This document shows, piece by piece, positions 38,048 through 46,295 of a stretch of DNA of 64,000 nucleotides. Each line of letters opens with the position of its first letter. Position 1 is the first letter of the stretch. Below the pieces are notes generated by a model that worked only from the letters and a program-made list of their open reading frames with translations, had not been told where the DNA came from and made no database searches. Made by a program: the position numbers and the translations under genes. Source of the stretch: Streptomyces sp. AJS327 (GTDB lineage Bacteria > Actinomycetota > Actinomycetes > Streptomycetales > Streptomycetaceae); contig NZ_SKBR01000005.1 in NCBI RefSeq assembly GCF_013450295.1, positions 51,588 through 115,587 on the forward strand. The letters run 5' to 3'.

Positions 38048-38227
38048 ACCGCGCGGCGCCACCCGCCCCCGAGCGCGCCGTGGGGGCCGCGTCCGGCCGC
38101 AGCCGGGGGCCGCGGCGGACGCCGTCCGGCGGGCCGCCGCCGACCCGTCCCGTAGGCCGTCTGCGCTGGTCGGGTGAGGGGTGGGCTCGCCCGGCGCGGC
38201 ACGGTGATTGCTCCTAACCTGGCCCGT

Positions 38228-39382
38228 ATGGGAGACGACGCGCGGCTGGGCGCGGTGGTGAGCCTCGCCCAGAGGATGGCCGCGGCGCACACCCTCCGCG
38301 AGGTCGCCCACGCGGCGGGCGCGGGCGCGCTGGAGGCGCTGGGCGGCTCCTTCGCCGCCGTCCTGGTGTGGGAGCGCGCGCACGGACGGCTCCGGGTGCT
38401 GGCCAACGTCGGCCAGCTCGCGGAGGGGAAGGAGCCCTTCCCGGAGCGGGAGACCTACCCGGTGCACGACTTCCCCGAGATGAGCAGGCTGCTCCACGAG
38501 CGGTGGGCGAGCGGTGGAGAGCCGGACGCCTGGGTCGAGACCGCGCCCGGCGTCGGCGGCGGGGCCGGCGGACGCGCGGGGGCGCGGAGCGGGGAGCCGC
38601 CGGGCCGCCGGGGCTGGGGCAGCCGGGTGGTGGCGCCGATCGTGGTGCACGGCCAGGCGTGGGGCGAGCTGTACGTGGCGCGGGCCGGGAGCGAACCGGT
38701 CTACGGGCGGCAGGACGCGGACTTCGCCGCGGTGCTCGCGGCGATCGTCGCGTCCGGCATCGCGCAGAACGAGCGGCTGGAGGAGGTGCGCCGGCTCGCC
38801 TTCACCGACCCGCTGACCGGCCTGGCCAACCGGCGAGCGGTCGACATAGGGCTGGACGAGGGGCTGGAGCGGCACCGGGCCGACGGCACCGTGCTCAGCC
38901 TGGTGGTCTGCGACGTGAACGGCCTCAAGCGGGTCAACGACGAACACGGGCACGAGGCGGGCGACCGGCTGCTCCAGCACTTCGGCGCGCTCCTCTCGCT
39001 CTGCGGCGCGCGGCTGCCCGACTCCCTCGCGGCGCGGCTCGGCGGGGACGAGTTCTGCCTGCTGGCGACCGGCCCCCCGGCGGACGACGTGATCGAGGTG
39101 GCCAGCGAACTCTGCCGCCGCGCCCTGGAGTTGGAGCTGGGGCAGGGGATCGCCTGCGGGGTCGCCTCGACCGGGGACCCGATCGGCCCCGTCGACTCGG
39201 CCCGCCGCGTCTTCCGGCTGGCCGACGCCGCCCAGTACCGGGCGAAGGCGGCGCACGCGCGCACCCCGGTGGTCGCGGGCCGCGCGGGCGGGCGGGACGA
39301 TCCGGTGGTGCGCCTCGCCGACGAGGCGGTGGCGCGACGGGGGGTGGAGCGCCGCCGATTCCGGGGCCGACCCCCCTCGTGA
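38228..39382 (+). CDS. cdgE: GGDEF diguanylate cyclase (CdgE-like)
   Basis: Probably makes cyclic di-GMP from two GTP, controlling development. 384 residues: GAF-like domain (about 10-180; VVSLAQRMAAAHTLREVAHAAG, VVAPIVVHGQAWGELYVARAG) and GGDEF domain (about 205-365; LAFTDPLTGLANRRAVDIGLD, VVCDVNGLKRVNDEHGHEAGDRLL, AARLGGDEFCLLATG). No EAL domain. By order next to hutH it corresponds to S. coelicolor CdgE. RLPD precedes GGDEF by six residues, one more than the usual inhibitory site spacing. ATG 38228 is 7 nt after TAACCT (leaderless). Confidence 0.87.
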   Translation: MGDDARLGAVVSLAQRMAAAHTLREVAHAAGAGALEALGGSFAAVLVWERAHGRLRVLANVGQLAEGKEPFPERETYPVHDFPEMSRLLHERWASGGEPDAWVETAPGVGGGAGGRAGARSGEPPGRRGWGSRVVAPIVVHGQAWGELYVARAGSEPVYGRQDADFAAVLAAIVASGIAQNERLEEVRRLAFTDPLTGLANRRAVDIGLDEGLERHRADGTVLSLVVCDVNGLKRVNDEHGHEAGDRLLQHFGALLSLCGARLPDSLAARLGGDEFCLLATGPPADDVIEVASELCRRALELELGQGIACGVASTGDPIGPVDSARRVFRLADAAQYRAKAAHARTPVVAGRAGGRDDPVVRLADEAVARRGVERRRFRGRPPS

Positions 39383-39407
39383 CAGCGCTGGATTCACTCT
39401 CTAGGGT
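39379..39407 (+). promoter_or_regulatory. Sigma-70-type promoter of hutH
   Basis: GTGACA (39379-39384), 17-nt spacer, TAGGGT (39402-39407), then 8 nt to the ATG. It overlaps the cdgE stop codon and predicts an almost leaderless hutH transcript independent of cdgE. Confidence 0.6.
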
Positions 39408-39415
39408 TTCTGAAT

Positions 39416-40969
39416 ATGAATATGCAGACTGTGGTGGTGGGAACCTCCGGGACGACCCCCGCGGACGTCCTCGCCGTCGCCCGGCACGGTGCCCGGGTGG
39501 AGCTGTCCGCGGAAGCGCTGACCGCGCTGCGCGCCGCGCGCCGCTTCGTCGACGACCTCGCCGCCAAGCCCGATCCGGTGTACGGGGTCTCCACCGGCTT
39601 CGGCGCCCTCGCCGTCCGCCACATCGGCGAGGACCTGCGCACCCAGCTCCAGCGCAACATCGTCCGCTCGCACGCCGCCGGGATGGGCCCGCGGGTGGAG
39701 CGGGAGGTGGTGCGGGCGCTGATGTTCCTCCGCCTCAAGACGCTGGCCTCCGGGCACACCGGAGTGCGCGCGGAGACCGCTCAGACCATGGCCGCCCTGC
39801 TCAACGCGGGCATCGTCCCGGTCGTCCACGAGTACGGCTCGCTCGGCTGCTCCGGCGACCTCGCCCCGCTCTCCCACTGCGCCCTGACCCTGCTGGGCGA
39901 GGGTGAGGCCGAGGGTCCGGACGGCACCGTGCGGCCGTCCGCCGAACTCCTCGCCGAGGCCGGGATCCACCCCGTCGAGCTGCGCGAGAAGGAGGGGCTC
40001 GCGCTGCTCAACGGCACCGACGGCATGCTCGGCATGCTGCTGATGGCCGCCGCCGACCTGTCCCGCCTGCTCACCAGCGCCGACATCACGGCCGCCCTCT
40101 CCCTGGAGGCCCTGCTCGGCACCGACCGGGTCCTCGCCCCCGAGCTGCACGCCATCCGGCCGCACCCCGGGCAGGCCACGAGCGCCGCCAACATGCGCGC
40201 CGTGCTGGACGGATCGGAGCTGACCGGACACCACCAGGAGGACGCCCCCCGGGTCCAGGACGCCTACTCGGTGCGCTGCGCCCCGCAGGTCGCGGGCGCG
40301 GTACGGGACACCCTGACGCACGCCCGCACCGTCGCGGAGCGGGAGCTGGCCGCCGCCGTGGACAACCCGGTGGTGCTGGCGGACGGGCGGGTCGAGTCGA
40401 ACGGCAACTTCCACGGCGCCCCGGTCGCGTACGTCCTGGACTTCCTCGCGGTGGCCGCCGCCGACCTGGGCTCCATCGCGGAGCGCCGCACCGACCGGCT
40501 GCTGGACAAGAACCGCTCCCACGGGCTGCCGCCGTTCCTGGCGGGGGACGCGGGCGTCGACTCGGGGCTGATGATCGCCCAGTACACCCAGGCGGCGCTG
40601 GTCAGTGAACTGAAACGGCTGGCGGTCCCGGCGTCGGCCGACTCCATCCCCTCCTCCGCGATGCAGGAGGATCACGTGTCCATGGGCTGGTCGGCCGCGC
40701 GGAAGCTGCGCACCGCCGTCGACGCGCTCGGCCGGGTGCTGGCCGTCGAGCTGTACACCGCGACGCGGGCGCTGGAGCTGCGGGCCGAGGCGCTCGGCCG
40801 GACGCCGGGGCCCGCCGGGCGCGCGGTGGTGCGGGCGCTGCGGGCCGCCGGTGCCGAGGGTCCCGGCGGCGACCGCTTCCTCGCCCCCGACCTGGCCGCC
40901 GCCGAGCGGTGCGTCCGCTCCGGTGAGCTGGTCCGCGCCGCCGAGGCGGTCACCGGCGAGCTGGCCTGA
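39416..40969 (+). CDS. hutH: Histidine ammonia-lyase
   Basis: Converts L-histidine to urocanate and ammonia, the first step of histidine use. 517 residues. Motifs: YGVSTGFGAL, VHEYGSLGCSGDLAPLSHCAL (the MIO prosthetic group is formed from C-S-G here, not the A-S-G of Pseudomonas), LLNGTDGMLGML, QDAYSVRCAPQVAGAVRDTL, ESNGNFHGAPVAY and SAMQEDHVSMGW. Complete length. ATG 39416 or the ATG two codons later could start it. It ends 7 nt before the convergent membrane-anchored protein gene with no obvious terminator. Confidence 0.95.
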   Translation: MNMQTVVVGTSGTTPADVLAVARHGARVELSAEALTALRAARRFVDDLAAKPDPVYGVSTGFGALAVRHIGEDLRTQLQRNIVRSHAAGMGPRVEREVVRALMFLRLKTLASGHTGVRAETAQTMAALLNAGIVPVVHEYGSLGCSGDLAPLSHCALTLLGEGEAEGPDGTVRPSAELLAEAGIHPVELREKEGLALLNGTDGMLGMLLMAAADLSRLLTSADITAALSLEALLGTDRVLAPELHAIRPHPGQATSAANMRAVLDGSELTGHHQEDAPRVQDAYSVRCAPQVAGAVRDTLTHARTVAERELAAAVDNPVVLADGRVESNGNFHGAPVAYVLDFLAVAAADLGSIAERRTDRLLDKNRSHGLPPFLAGDAGVDSGLMIAQYTQAALVSELKRLAVPASADSIPSSAMQEDHVSMGWSAARKLRTAVDALGRVLAVELYTATRALELRAEALGRTPGPAGRAVVRALRAAGAEGPGGDRFLAPDLAAAERCVRSGELVRAAEAVTGELA

Positions 40970-40976
40970 GCCGCCC

Positions 40977-41486
40977 CTAGGGCGCGGGGCGGGTGGCGGC
41001 GCGCGGCGCCGCCCTGCCCGGTGCGCGGATCGAGCGGGTGACGAGCCAGGCGCCGCCCGCGCCCAGCAGCCCCAGCCCAGCCAGCGCGTACGGCATGGAG
41101 CTGTCGGCCGCCGACTCGGTGGCCGCCGTGTCCCGCTCAGCCCGGGCCTCCGCGGCCCCGTCCCGCGGGGTGCCGGGCGCGTCGGCCCGGGCGGCCGTGA
41201 TCCGCTCGTCCGCGCCGGAATCCGCCGGGCGCCCCCGCCGGTCGGTGTTCTCCGGTCCTCGCGCGCGCTCGGCCGCGCGGTCCCGGGCGAGTTGGTCGTC
41301 GGCGTGGGGCCCGGCGGCGAACCGCGCGCCGTCGGCCACTTCCGCGCGCTCCGCCGTGCCCGAGTCCTCCGGGACGGCGTGCGCGGTGGGCAGGAAACAG
41401 AGAGCCGTCAGCAGTCCTCCGGCCGCCGCCGCGGTGAACAGAGGCCGGCGATGAGCGGACAGAGAGGAATGTCCGGCTTTGACCAC
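40977..41486 (-). CDS. Secreted, C-terminally anchored protein
   Basis: 169 residues. N-terminal signal peptide (RRPLFTAAAAGGLLTALCFLPTAHA, cleavage near residue 37), a charged Ala/Arg/Asp-rich disordered middle of about 90 residues, then a hydrophobic span (YALAGLGLLGAGGAWLVT, about 132-149) and a short basic tail. This topology fits a surface protein held in the membrane, without an LPXTG sorting motif. Function unknown. Confidence 0.75.
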   Translation of the reverse strand: MVKAGHSSLSAHRRPLFTAAAAGGLLTALCFLPTAHAVPEDSGTAERAEVADGARFAAGPHADDQLARDRAAERARGPENTDRRGRPADSGADERITAARADAPGTPRDGAAEARAERDTAATESAADSSMPYALAGLGLLGAGGAWLVTRSIRAPGRAAPRAATRPAP

Positions 41487-41700
41487 GGGGTTTTGTCCCT
41501 TTCGGTGTACCGCTGCCGCGCCCGCACAGGCGAACTGGCCTTGCCGCAGGGGATGTTACTGAGAAGGAGGGCTTCCGGAAAACCCGAGTCGCCCCCGGTC
41601 GGACGGTCGTTGTGCGGGACGTGTGGCGAGTTCCGCCTGGAGTGGGGGTGGTTCGGACTCCTCGCGAATACGTGTTTCACCCCACAGTTTCACTGAAAGT

Positions 41701-41726
41701 GGAACCGGCCATAGCCTGTTGGCGTT
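41701..41726 (+). promoter_or_regulatory. ECF (sigma-R/E-like) promoter upstream of the L,D-transpeptidase
   Basis: GGAAC (41701-41705), N18, GTT (41724-41726) matches the sigma-R consensus GGAAY-N18/19-GTT; a sigma-E-type reading is also possible. An imperfect inverted repeat GTTTCACT-GAA-AGTGGAAC (41687-41705) overlaps the -35 element. Confidence 0.5.
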
Positions 41727-41750
41727 TCTTCGCGTAGAGGTGGCATACGC

Positions 41751-41831
41751 ATGTCCGGTTTGGCAGGTCTGGGGGCGTACGCAGCACTTCGCGGAGTCAT
41801 GGGGCGTGAGACCGGATGGAGAGATACGTGA
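41751..41831 (+). CDS. Possible 26-aa leader peptide coupled to the transpeptidase
   Basis: ATG 41751 has a GAGGTGG site about 9 nt upstream. The reading frame encodes a short Gly/Ala-rich then Arg-rich peptide (MSGLAGLGAYAALRGVMG...) and ends in TGA at 41829-41831, which overlaps the GTG start of the next gene (GTGA). It begins just after the predicted transcription start. It could be a leader ORF for translational coupling; it may also be chance. Confidence 0.4.
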   Translation: MSGLAGLGAYAALRGVMGRETGWRDT

Positions 41832-43060
41832 TAGCGGTGGGGAAGCGCCAGAGGGTCCTGGCGGGCACGGCCGTGCTGCTGGGCTGCGCGTTGACGCTTA
41901 CGGCCTGTGGCGGCGGGGGCGACAGCTCGGACGCCTCGTCCGATGTCTCGGGTAAGAAGGGGAGCGAGGGCTCCTCCTCGGAGGCGCGCATCAAGCTGGC
42001 GGCCAAGAACGGCTCCGACGGGGCGAGCATCAACACCGGCGGCAACGTCACCGTCTCGGGTGGCAAGCTCACCGAGGTGACGATGCGCTCCGTGCAGTCG
42101 GGCAGCGCCGTCGAGGGCTCCATCGCGGGGAACGGCAAGAGCTGGAAGCCCAGCGACCAGCTGGAGCGCGCCACCCAGTACGAGATCACCGCCAAGGCGA
42201 AGGACGGCGAGGGGCGCAAGGCCGTCGAGAACGCCACCTTCACCACCGTCTCGCCGGACAACAGCTTCATCGGCACCTACGCGGGCGAGGACGACGCCAC
42301 CGTCGGCGTCGGCATGCCGGTCTCCTTCACCTTCGACAAGCAGATCACCGACAAGAAGGCCGTCCAGTCCGCGATCAAGGTCAGCTCCACCAGCGGCCAG
42401 GAGGTCGTGGGGCACTGGTTCGGCGCGGACCGCCTCGACTTCCGCCCCGAGGAGTACTGGAAGGCGGGCTCCAAGGTCACCGTCAAGCTCGACCTCGACG
42501 GCGTGAAGGGCGGCGAGGGGATCACCGGCGTCCAGGAGAAGACCTTCCACTTCACCATCGGCCGCGCCCAGGTCAGCACTGTCGACGTGAAGAAGAAGAC
42601 CATGGAGGTGGAGCGGGACGGCAAGGTCATCAAGACGATCCCGATCTCCGCCGGAAGCGCGAAGAACCCCACCTACAACGGCGCCATGGTCGTCTCCGAG
42701 AAGCACAAGGAGACCCGGATGGACGGCCAGACCGTCGGCTTCGGCCGCAAGGGCGCCGAGGGGTACGACATCCCCGACGTGCCGCACGCCATGCGCCTGT
42801 CCACCTCCGGCACCTTCATCCACGGCAACTACTGGGGCGCCCCCTTCGGCGAGGGCAACACCAGCCACGGCTGCGTGGGCCTGAAGGACGAGCAGGGCGC
42901 GAAGAGCACCACGACCGACGGCGCCTGGTTCTACGACAACTCGATGGTCGGGGACCTGGTCGTGGTGAAGGGCTCCCCGGACAAGACCATCCAGCCGTCG
43001 AACGGGCTCAACGGCTGGAACATGGACTGGTCCGAGTGGAAGGCCGGCTCCGCCGTCTGA
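41828..43060 (+). CDS. L,D-transpeptidase lipoprotein
   Basis: Cell-wall crosslinking enzyme making 3-3 bonds between meso- or LL-diaminopimelate residues. About 410 residues: signal with lipobox LTLTAC (lipid Cys near residue 28), Ser/Asp/Gly linker, two Ig-like domains (about 55-160 and 160-250, including VSFTFDKQITDKKAV), and the YkuD catalytic domain (about 255-375) with IHGNYWGAPFGEG and catalytic SHGCVGL. Trp-rich C-terminus. It resembles mycobacterial LdtB. GTG 41828 is preferred to ATG 41816: GGAGAG lies 4 nt before it and it overlaps the leader ORF. Confidence 0.92.
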   Translation: MIAVGKRQRVLAGTAVLLGCALTLTACGGGGDSSDASSDVSGKKGSEGSSSEARIKLAAKNGSDGASINTGGNVTVSGGKLTEVTMRSVQSGSAVEGSIAGNGKSWKPSDQLERATQYEITAKAKDGEGRKAVENATFTTVSPDNSFIGTYAGEDDATVGVGMPVSFTFDKQITDKKAVQSAIKVSSTSGQEVVGHWFGADRLDFRPEEYWKAGSKVTVKLDLDGVKGGEGITGVQEKTFHFTIGRAQVSTVDVKKKTMEVERDGKVIKTIPISAGSAKNPTYNGAMVVSEKHKETRMDGQTVGFGRKGAEGYDIPDVPHAMRLSTSGTFIHGNYWGAPFGEGNTSHGCVGLKDEQGAKSTTTDGAWFYDNSMVGDLVVVKGSPDKTIQPSNGLNGWNMDWSEWKAGSAV

Positions 43061-43092
43061 CGGCCGTCTGACGCCGCCCACCGCGTGACCCC

Positions 43093-43132
43093 ACCGCCCT
43101 CGGGTGTGCCGCTCCGGCACCCCGGGGGCGGT
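43093..43132. terminator. Hairpin after the L,D-transpeptidase gene
   Basis: ACCGCCCTCGGG and TGCCG pair with CGGCA and CCCGGGGGCGGT around CTC, with one bulged T and one wobble. It starts 32 nt after the stop codon. Confidence 0.7.
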
Positions 43133-43295
43133 CGCCGTTCCGCGACGACTCAGCGGCCACCGCGCGACAGCGGCGGCGTACGGGTCCGTGGGAGTGGGCG
43201 CGGTTCAGCGAGGGGTCGGTGCGGCTCGGGTACGGGCCAGCGGAGGTCGGTACCGCCCGGTGCGGTTCAGCGGCAGGGGGCCGGTGGACGGGCCG

Positions 43296-43715
43296 CTACA
43301 GCCCCAGCACGTCGGGTTCGGTGGCCAGCTCGCGCAGCGCCGCGCGCGGATCGGTGACCAACTGCCGTTCCGCCAGGTCGAACACGGCCACGACGCCGTG
43401 GACCTCGGCGGCCTGGATACCGTCCGGCCGCCAGAAGACCTGCTCCACCCGGAAGGAGCGCCCGGTGCCCCAGGCGAAGCCGCAGCGGATGTCGACCTCG
43501 TCCCCGGCCCGCAGCTCCCGCTGGTACCGCACGGTGTTCTCCAGCGCCACCGGCCCCACGCCCGCCTTCAGCATGTCCTGCTGCCGGATCCCCGCGCGTT
43601 CCAGCATCGTCCAGCGGGCGTGCTCGGCGTACTGGAGGTAGACGCTCTGGTTCAGGTGCCCCTGCGCGTCGGTCTCGTAGCCACGCACCGTGATGCGCAC
43701 ACTGAACGGCTCCAT
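43296..43715 (-). CDS. Hotdog-fold acyl-CoA thioesterase
   Basis: Hydrolyses an acyl-CoA; substrate unknown. 139 residues of the 4-hydroxybenzoyl-CoA thioesterase type: YETDAQGHLNQSVYLQYAEHARW holds the catalytic-Asp and active-site helix pattern (D-x-x-G-H-x-N), then RYQRELRAGDEVDIRC and FRVEQVFWRPDG strands. ATG 43715 has GGAGCG about 9 nt upstream. A very strong hairpin separates it from msrA. Confidence 0.88.
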   Translation of the reverse strand: MEPFSVRITVRGYETDAQGHLNQSVYLQYAEHARWTMLERAGIRQQDMLKAGVGPVALENTVRYQRELRAGDEVDIRCGFAWGTGRSFRVEQVFWRPDGIQAAEVHGVVAVFDLAERQLVTDPRAALRELATEPDVLGL

Positions 43716-43814
43716 GGGCGGTCGCTCCTCGTCAACATGCTCGCGTCACAGGACACTTCGCGCTCAGCATACCCAACAGCCCCTGGCCTGACCGGAGTTC
43801 AGGCACCGCTCTGG

Positions 43815-43852
43815 CCCCACCCCACGCCCCCGATCCGGGGCGTGGGGTGGGG
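43815..43852. terminator. Perfect 16-bp GC hairpin between msrA and thioesterase
   Basis: CCCCACCCCACGCCCC and GGGGCGTGGGGTGGGG flank the 6-nt loop CGATCC. It lies 65 nt after the msrA stop and 100 nt before the thioesterase start. Confidence 0.85.
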
Positions 43853-43917
43853 TGGGGTGGGGCCGGGCTTCGGACGCGGCCCGTGTCCGGCGTGTCCCGC
43901 GTCCGAAGCTGTCCGGC

Positions 43918-44583
43918 TCAGTCCCGGGGCGGGGTGAGGCCGGTGGGGCAGGAGACGCCGGTGCCGCCGATACCGCAGTAGCCGGTGGGGTTCTTGTCGA
44001 GGTACTGCTGGTGGTATCCCTCGGCCGGGTACAGTGGCCGGTCCTCGGCGGGCAGGATCTCGGTGGTGATGTCGCCGTACCCCGCCCGGTTGAGCACCCG
44101 CTGGTACGCCTCGCGGGACGCCTCGGCGGCGGACCGCTGCGCGGCGGAGTGAGTGTAGATCGCCGAACGGTACTGGGTGCCCAGGTCGTTGCCCTGCCGG
44201 AAGCCCTGGGTGGGGTCGTGGGACTCCCAGAAGAGCCGCAGCAGCGCGTCGTAGGAGGTCTTCTCCGGGTCGAACACGACACGCACCGCCTCGGTGTGCC
44301 CGGTACGGCCGGAGCAGACCTCCTCGTAGGTCGGGTGGGGCGTGTGCCCACCCTGGTAGCCGACGAGGGTGGTCCACACGCCGTCGGCCCGCCAGAAGAC
44401 CCGCTCGGCCCCCCAGAAGCAGCCCAGCCCGAAGTCGGCGACCTCCGTGCCCTCCGGGTACGGGCCGAGCAGCGGGTTGCCGAGCACGGTGTGCCGCTCC
44501 GGAACCGTGAACCCGGGCTCCGAGCGGCCCGGCAGGGCCTCCTCGGGGGTGGGCAGCTGGTGCTTGCTTCGGGCGAACAGCAT
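43918..44583 (-). CDS. msrA: Peptide methionine-S-sulfoxide reductase
   Basis: Repairs Met-S-sulfoxide. 221 residues: catalytic ADFGLGCFWGAERVFW (Cys), VGYQGGHTPHPTYEEVCSGRTGHTEAVRV, YDALLRLFWESHDPTQGFRQGNDLGTQYRSAIY, YHQQYLDKNPTGYCGIGGTGVSCPTG (C-terminal resolving Cys). ATG 44583 starts the family N-terminus. It is 29 nt after the small membrane protein gene, itself 4 nt after mca, so the three likely form an operon controlled by a thiol-stress promoter. Confidence 0.95.
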   Translation of the reverse strand: MLFARSKHQLPTPEEALPGRSEPGFTVPERHTVLGNPLLGPYPEGTEVADFGLGCFWGAERVFWRADGVWTTLVGYQGGHTPHPTYEEVCSGRTGHTEAVRVVFDPEKTSYDALLRLFWESHDPTQGFRQGNDLGTQYRSAIYTHSAAQRSAAEASREAYQRVLNRAGYGDITTEILPAEDRPLYPAEGYHQQYLDKNPTGYCGIGGTGVSCPTGLTPPRD

Positions 44584-44612
44584 GGGGACTCCAGGGTGTA
44601 CTGCGGTGCTGG

Positions 44613-44861
44613 TCAGGTGGTGGTCTCCGAGGGCTTCGGGCCCCGCCCGGCGGGGGCGTCGGGCGCCCCGGTGGCGTCCTGGTCGAAGTCCACCCTGTTC
44701 ATGTGCCGGTTCATCGACTTCATCAGCATCCACACCGCGAGACCGATCACGGCGAAGACGAGGAAGCCGAGGACGCCGGGCGTCACCTTGTTCTCGTCCA
44801 GCTCCTTCGCGAGGGGAAGGAGCTGGACCGTGCCCGTGTGGACCGTCTGCGTCACGCTCAT
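44613..44861 (-). CDS. Small membrane protein between mca and msrA
   Basis: 82 residues with one helix (about 31-47, LGFLVFAVIGLAVWMLM) then a basic/His stretch KSMNRHMNRVDF and a disordered acidic/Pro tail. I know no function. It starts 4 nt after the mca stop and ends 29 nt before msrA, so it is part of the operon; a similar protein next to mca occurs in other Streptomyces. Confidence 0.82.
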   Translation of the reverse strand: MSVTQTVHTGTVQLLPLAKELDENKVTPGVLGFLVFAVIGLAVWMLMKSMNRHMNRVDFDQDATGAPDAPAGRGPKPSETTT

Positions 44862-44865
44862 ACCG

Positions 44866-45744
44866 TCAATTGTCCCGGATACCCGCGAAGAGGTCGTCCT
44901 CGGGGAGGGAGGTGTCCACGAGGGACCGGGCCAGCTCGTACTCCTCGGTCGGCCAGACCTCCTGCTGTACCTCCATCGGCACCCGGAACCAGCCACCGTC
45001 CGGATCGATCTGGGTGGCGTGGGCGATCAGCGCCTTGTCGCGGATCTCGAAGTAGTCACCGCAGGGCACGTGGGTGGTGATGTTGCGGTCCGGCCGCTTC
45101 CAGGTCTTCCAGCGCTCCAGCCACTCCTCGTACGGTGACTCCAGGCCACGCTCCAGCAGCGCGTTGTGCAGGGCCTCCGTGCGGGCGCGGTTGAAGCCCT
45201 GGTTGTAGTAGAGCTTCTGCGGCTGCCAGAGCGGCCCGAACTCGGCCTCCGGGTACGCCTCCGGGTCGTTGGCGCCGTCGAAGGCGGCCGCCGAGATCTT
45301 GTACGTCATGATGTGGTCGGGGTGCGGGTACCCACCGTTCTCGTCGTACGTGGTGACGACCTGGGGGCGGAACTCGCGGATCAGCCGCACCAGCTCCCCG
45401 GCCGCCTCGTCCACGTCCTGGAGGGCGAAGCAGCCCTCGGGCAGCGGTGGCAGCGGGTCACCCTCCGGCAACCCGGAGTCGACGAAGCCCAGCCACGCCT
45501 GCCGCACCCCGAGGATCTCCCGGGCCTCGTCCATCTCCTTCTTCCGCACCTCGTGGATGTGCTTCTCCACGTACGGATCGCCCTGGAGCTTCGGGTTGAG
45601 GATGGAGCCGCGCTCGCCTCCCGTGCAGGTGGCGACCAGCACCTCCACCCCCTCGTCCACGTACTTCGCCATGGTGGCGGCACCCTTGCTCGACTCGTCG
45701 TCGGGGTGGGCGTGCACGGCCATCAGTCGCAGCTGCTCGTTCAC
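44866..45744 (-). CDS. mca: Mycothiol S-conjugate amidase
   Basis: Zinc amidase that cleaves mycothiol-toxin conjugates to a mercapturic acid and GlcN-Ins, so it detoxifies electrophiles. 292 residues of the LmbE/PIG-L fold: MAVHAHPDDESSKGAATMAKY (zinc His, Asp), CTGGERGSILNP, GYPHPDHIMTYKI (third zinc His region) and HATQIDPDGGWFRVP. The usual Mca N-terminus supports GTG 45744, although an ATG exists 27 nt upstream. In S. coelicolor mca is a direct sigma-R target; a matching promoter is seen at 45827-45852. Confidence 0.95.
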   Translation of the reverse strand: MNEQLRLMAVHAHPDDESSKGAATMAKYVDEGVEVLVATCTGGERGSILNPKLQGDPYVEKHIHEVRKKEMDEAREILGVRQAWLGFVDSGLPEGDPLPPLPEGCFALQDVDEAAGELVRLIREFRPQVVTTYDENGGYPHPDHIMTYKISAAAFDGANDPEAYPEAEFGPLWQPQKLYYNQGFNRARTEALHNALLERGLESPYEEWLERWKTWKRPDRNITTHVPCGDYFEIRDKALIAHATQIDPDGGWFRVPMEVQQEVWPTEEYELARSLVDTSLPEDDLFAGIRDN

Positions 45745-45826
45745 GACAGTCAAGACTCCGGTCCTCATCACAGATCAACAGCACGTCAACCCCGTGTCGG
45801 TAGCGAGCCGGGGTGGCTTCTATAGT

Positions 45827-45852
45827 GACCGAAACGGCAGTGGCTGTATTCC
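45827..45852 (-). promoter_or_regulatory. Sigma-R-like promoter of the mca operon
   Basis: On the minus strand: GGAAT (45852-45848), N18, GTC (45829-45827). The expected -10 is GTT, so the fit is one base short. It is about 83 nt before the mca start, in the divergent gap with the DUF4307 gene. Confidence 0.5.
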
Positions 45853-45887
45853 CGTGGGCCCGCATCGTTTCGGAGAGGACCGACACC

Positions 45888-46295
45888 ATGGCTGAGGTGC
45901 GTCACAACCCTCCGGTGGGTCGCTACGGACGCTCGGGGACGGACCGTGACGAGTCGCGTACGGACCGTCGGCTGAAGGCGGTGGGGGCCGTGCTCGGCGT
46001 GGCCCTGCTGGGCGTCCTCGGCTGGATCGGTTTCTCCTACGTCGCCGGGCAGAACGTCAGCGGGGAGATGATCAAGTTCAAGGTGGTCTCCGACCGCGCG
46101 GTCGAGGCGCACCTGGAGGTCCGCAAGGACCGCGACGCGGTGGGCACCTGCACGGTCCGCACCCAGGAGGTCAGCGGCGCCGAAGTGGGCCGCCGCCAGG
46201 TGGAGTTCGGCGCGGGCGAGAAGCGCGTCGACCGGGTCGTCACCATCCGCACCACGGCGCGGGCGACGAGCGCGGAGCTGGTCGGCTGCGAGTGA
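45888..46295 (+). CDS. DUF4307 membrane-anchored protein
   Basis: 135 residues: a charged N-terminus (about 1-30), one membrane helix (about 31-55, AVGAVLGVALLGVLGWIGFSYV) and an extracytoplasmic domain with two Cys (GTCTVRTQ and VGCE) that could form a disulfide. It matches the DUF4307 proteins found beside greA and mca in actinomycetes; function unknown. ATG 45888 has GGAGAGG about 9 nt upstream. It is divergent from mca. Confidence 0.88.
   Translation: MAEVRHNPPVGRYGRSGTDRDESRTDRRLKAVGAVLGVALLGVLGWIGFSYVAGQNVSGEMIKFKVVSDRAVEAHLEVRKDRDAVGTCTVRTQEVSGAEVGRRQVEFGAGEKRVDRVVTIRTTARATSAELVGCE

Noticed and set aside
41690..43120. Minus-strand frame opposite the L,D-transpeptidase
   Set aside because: Antisense of a clear lipoprotein enzyme.
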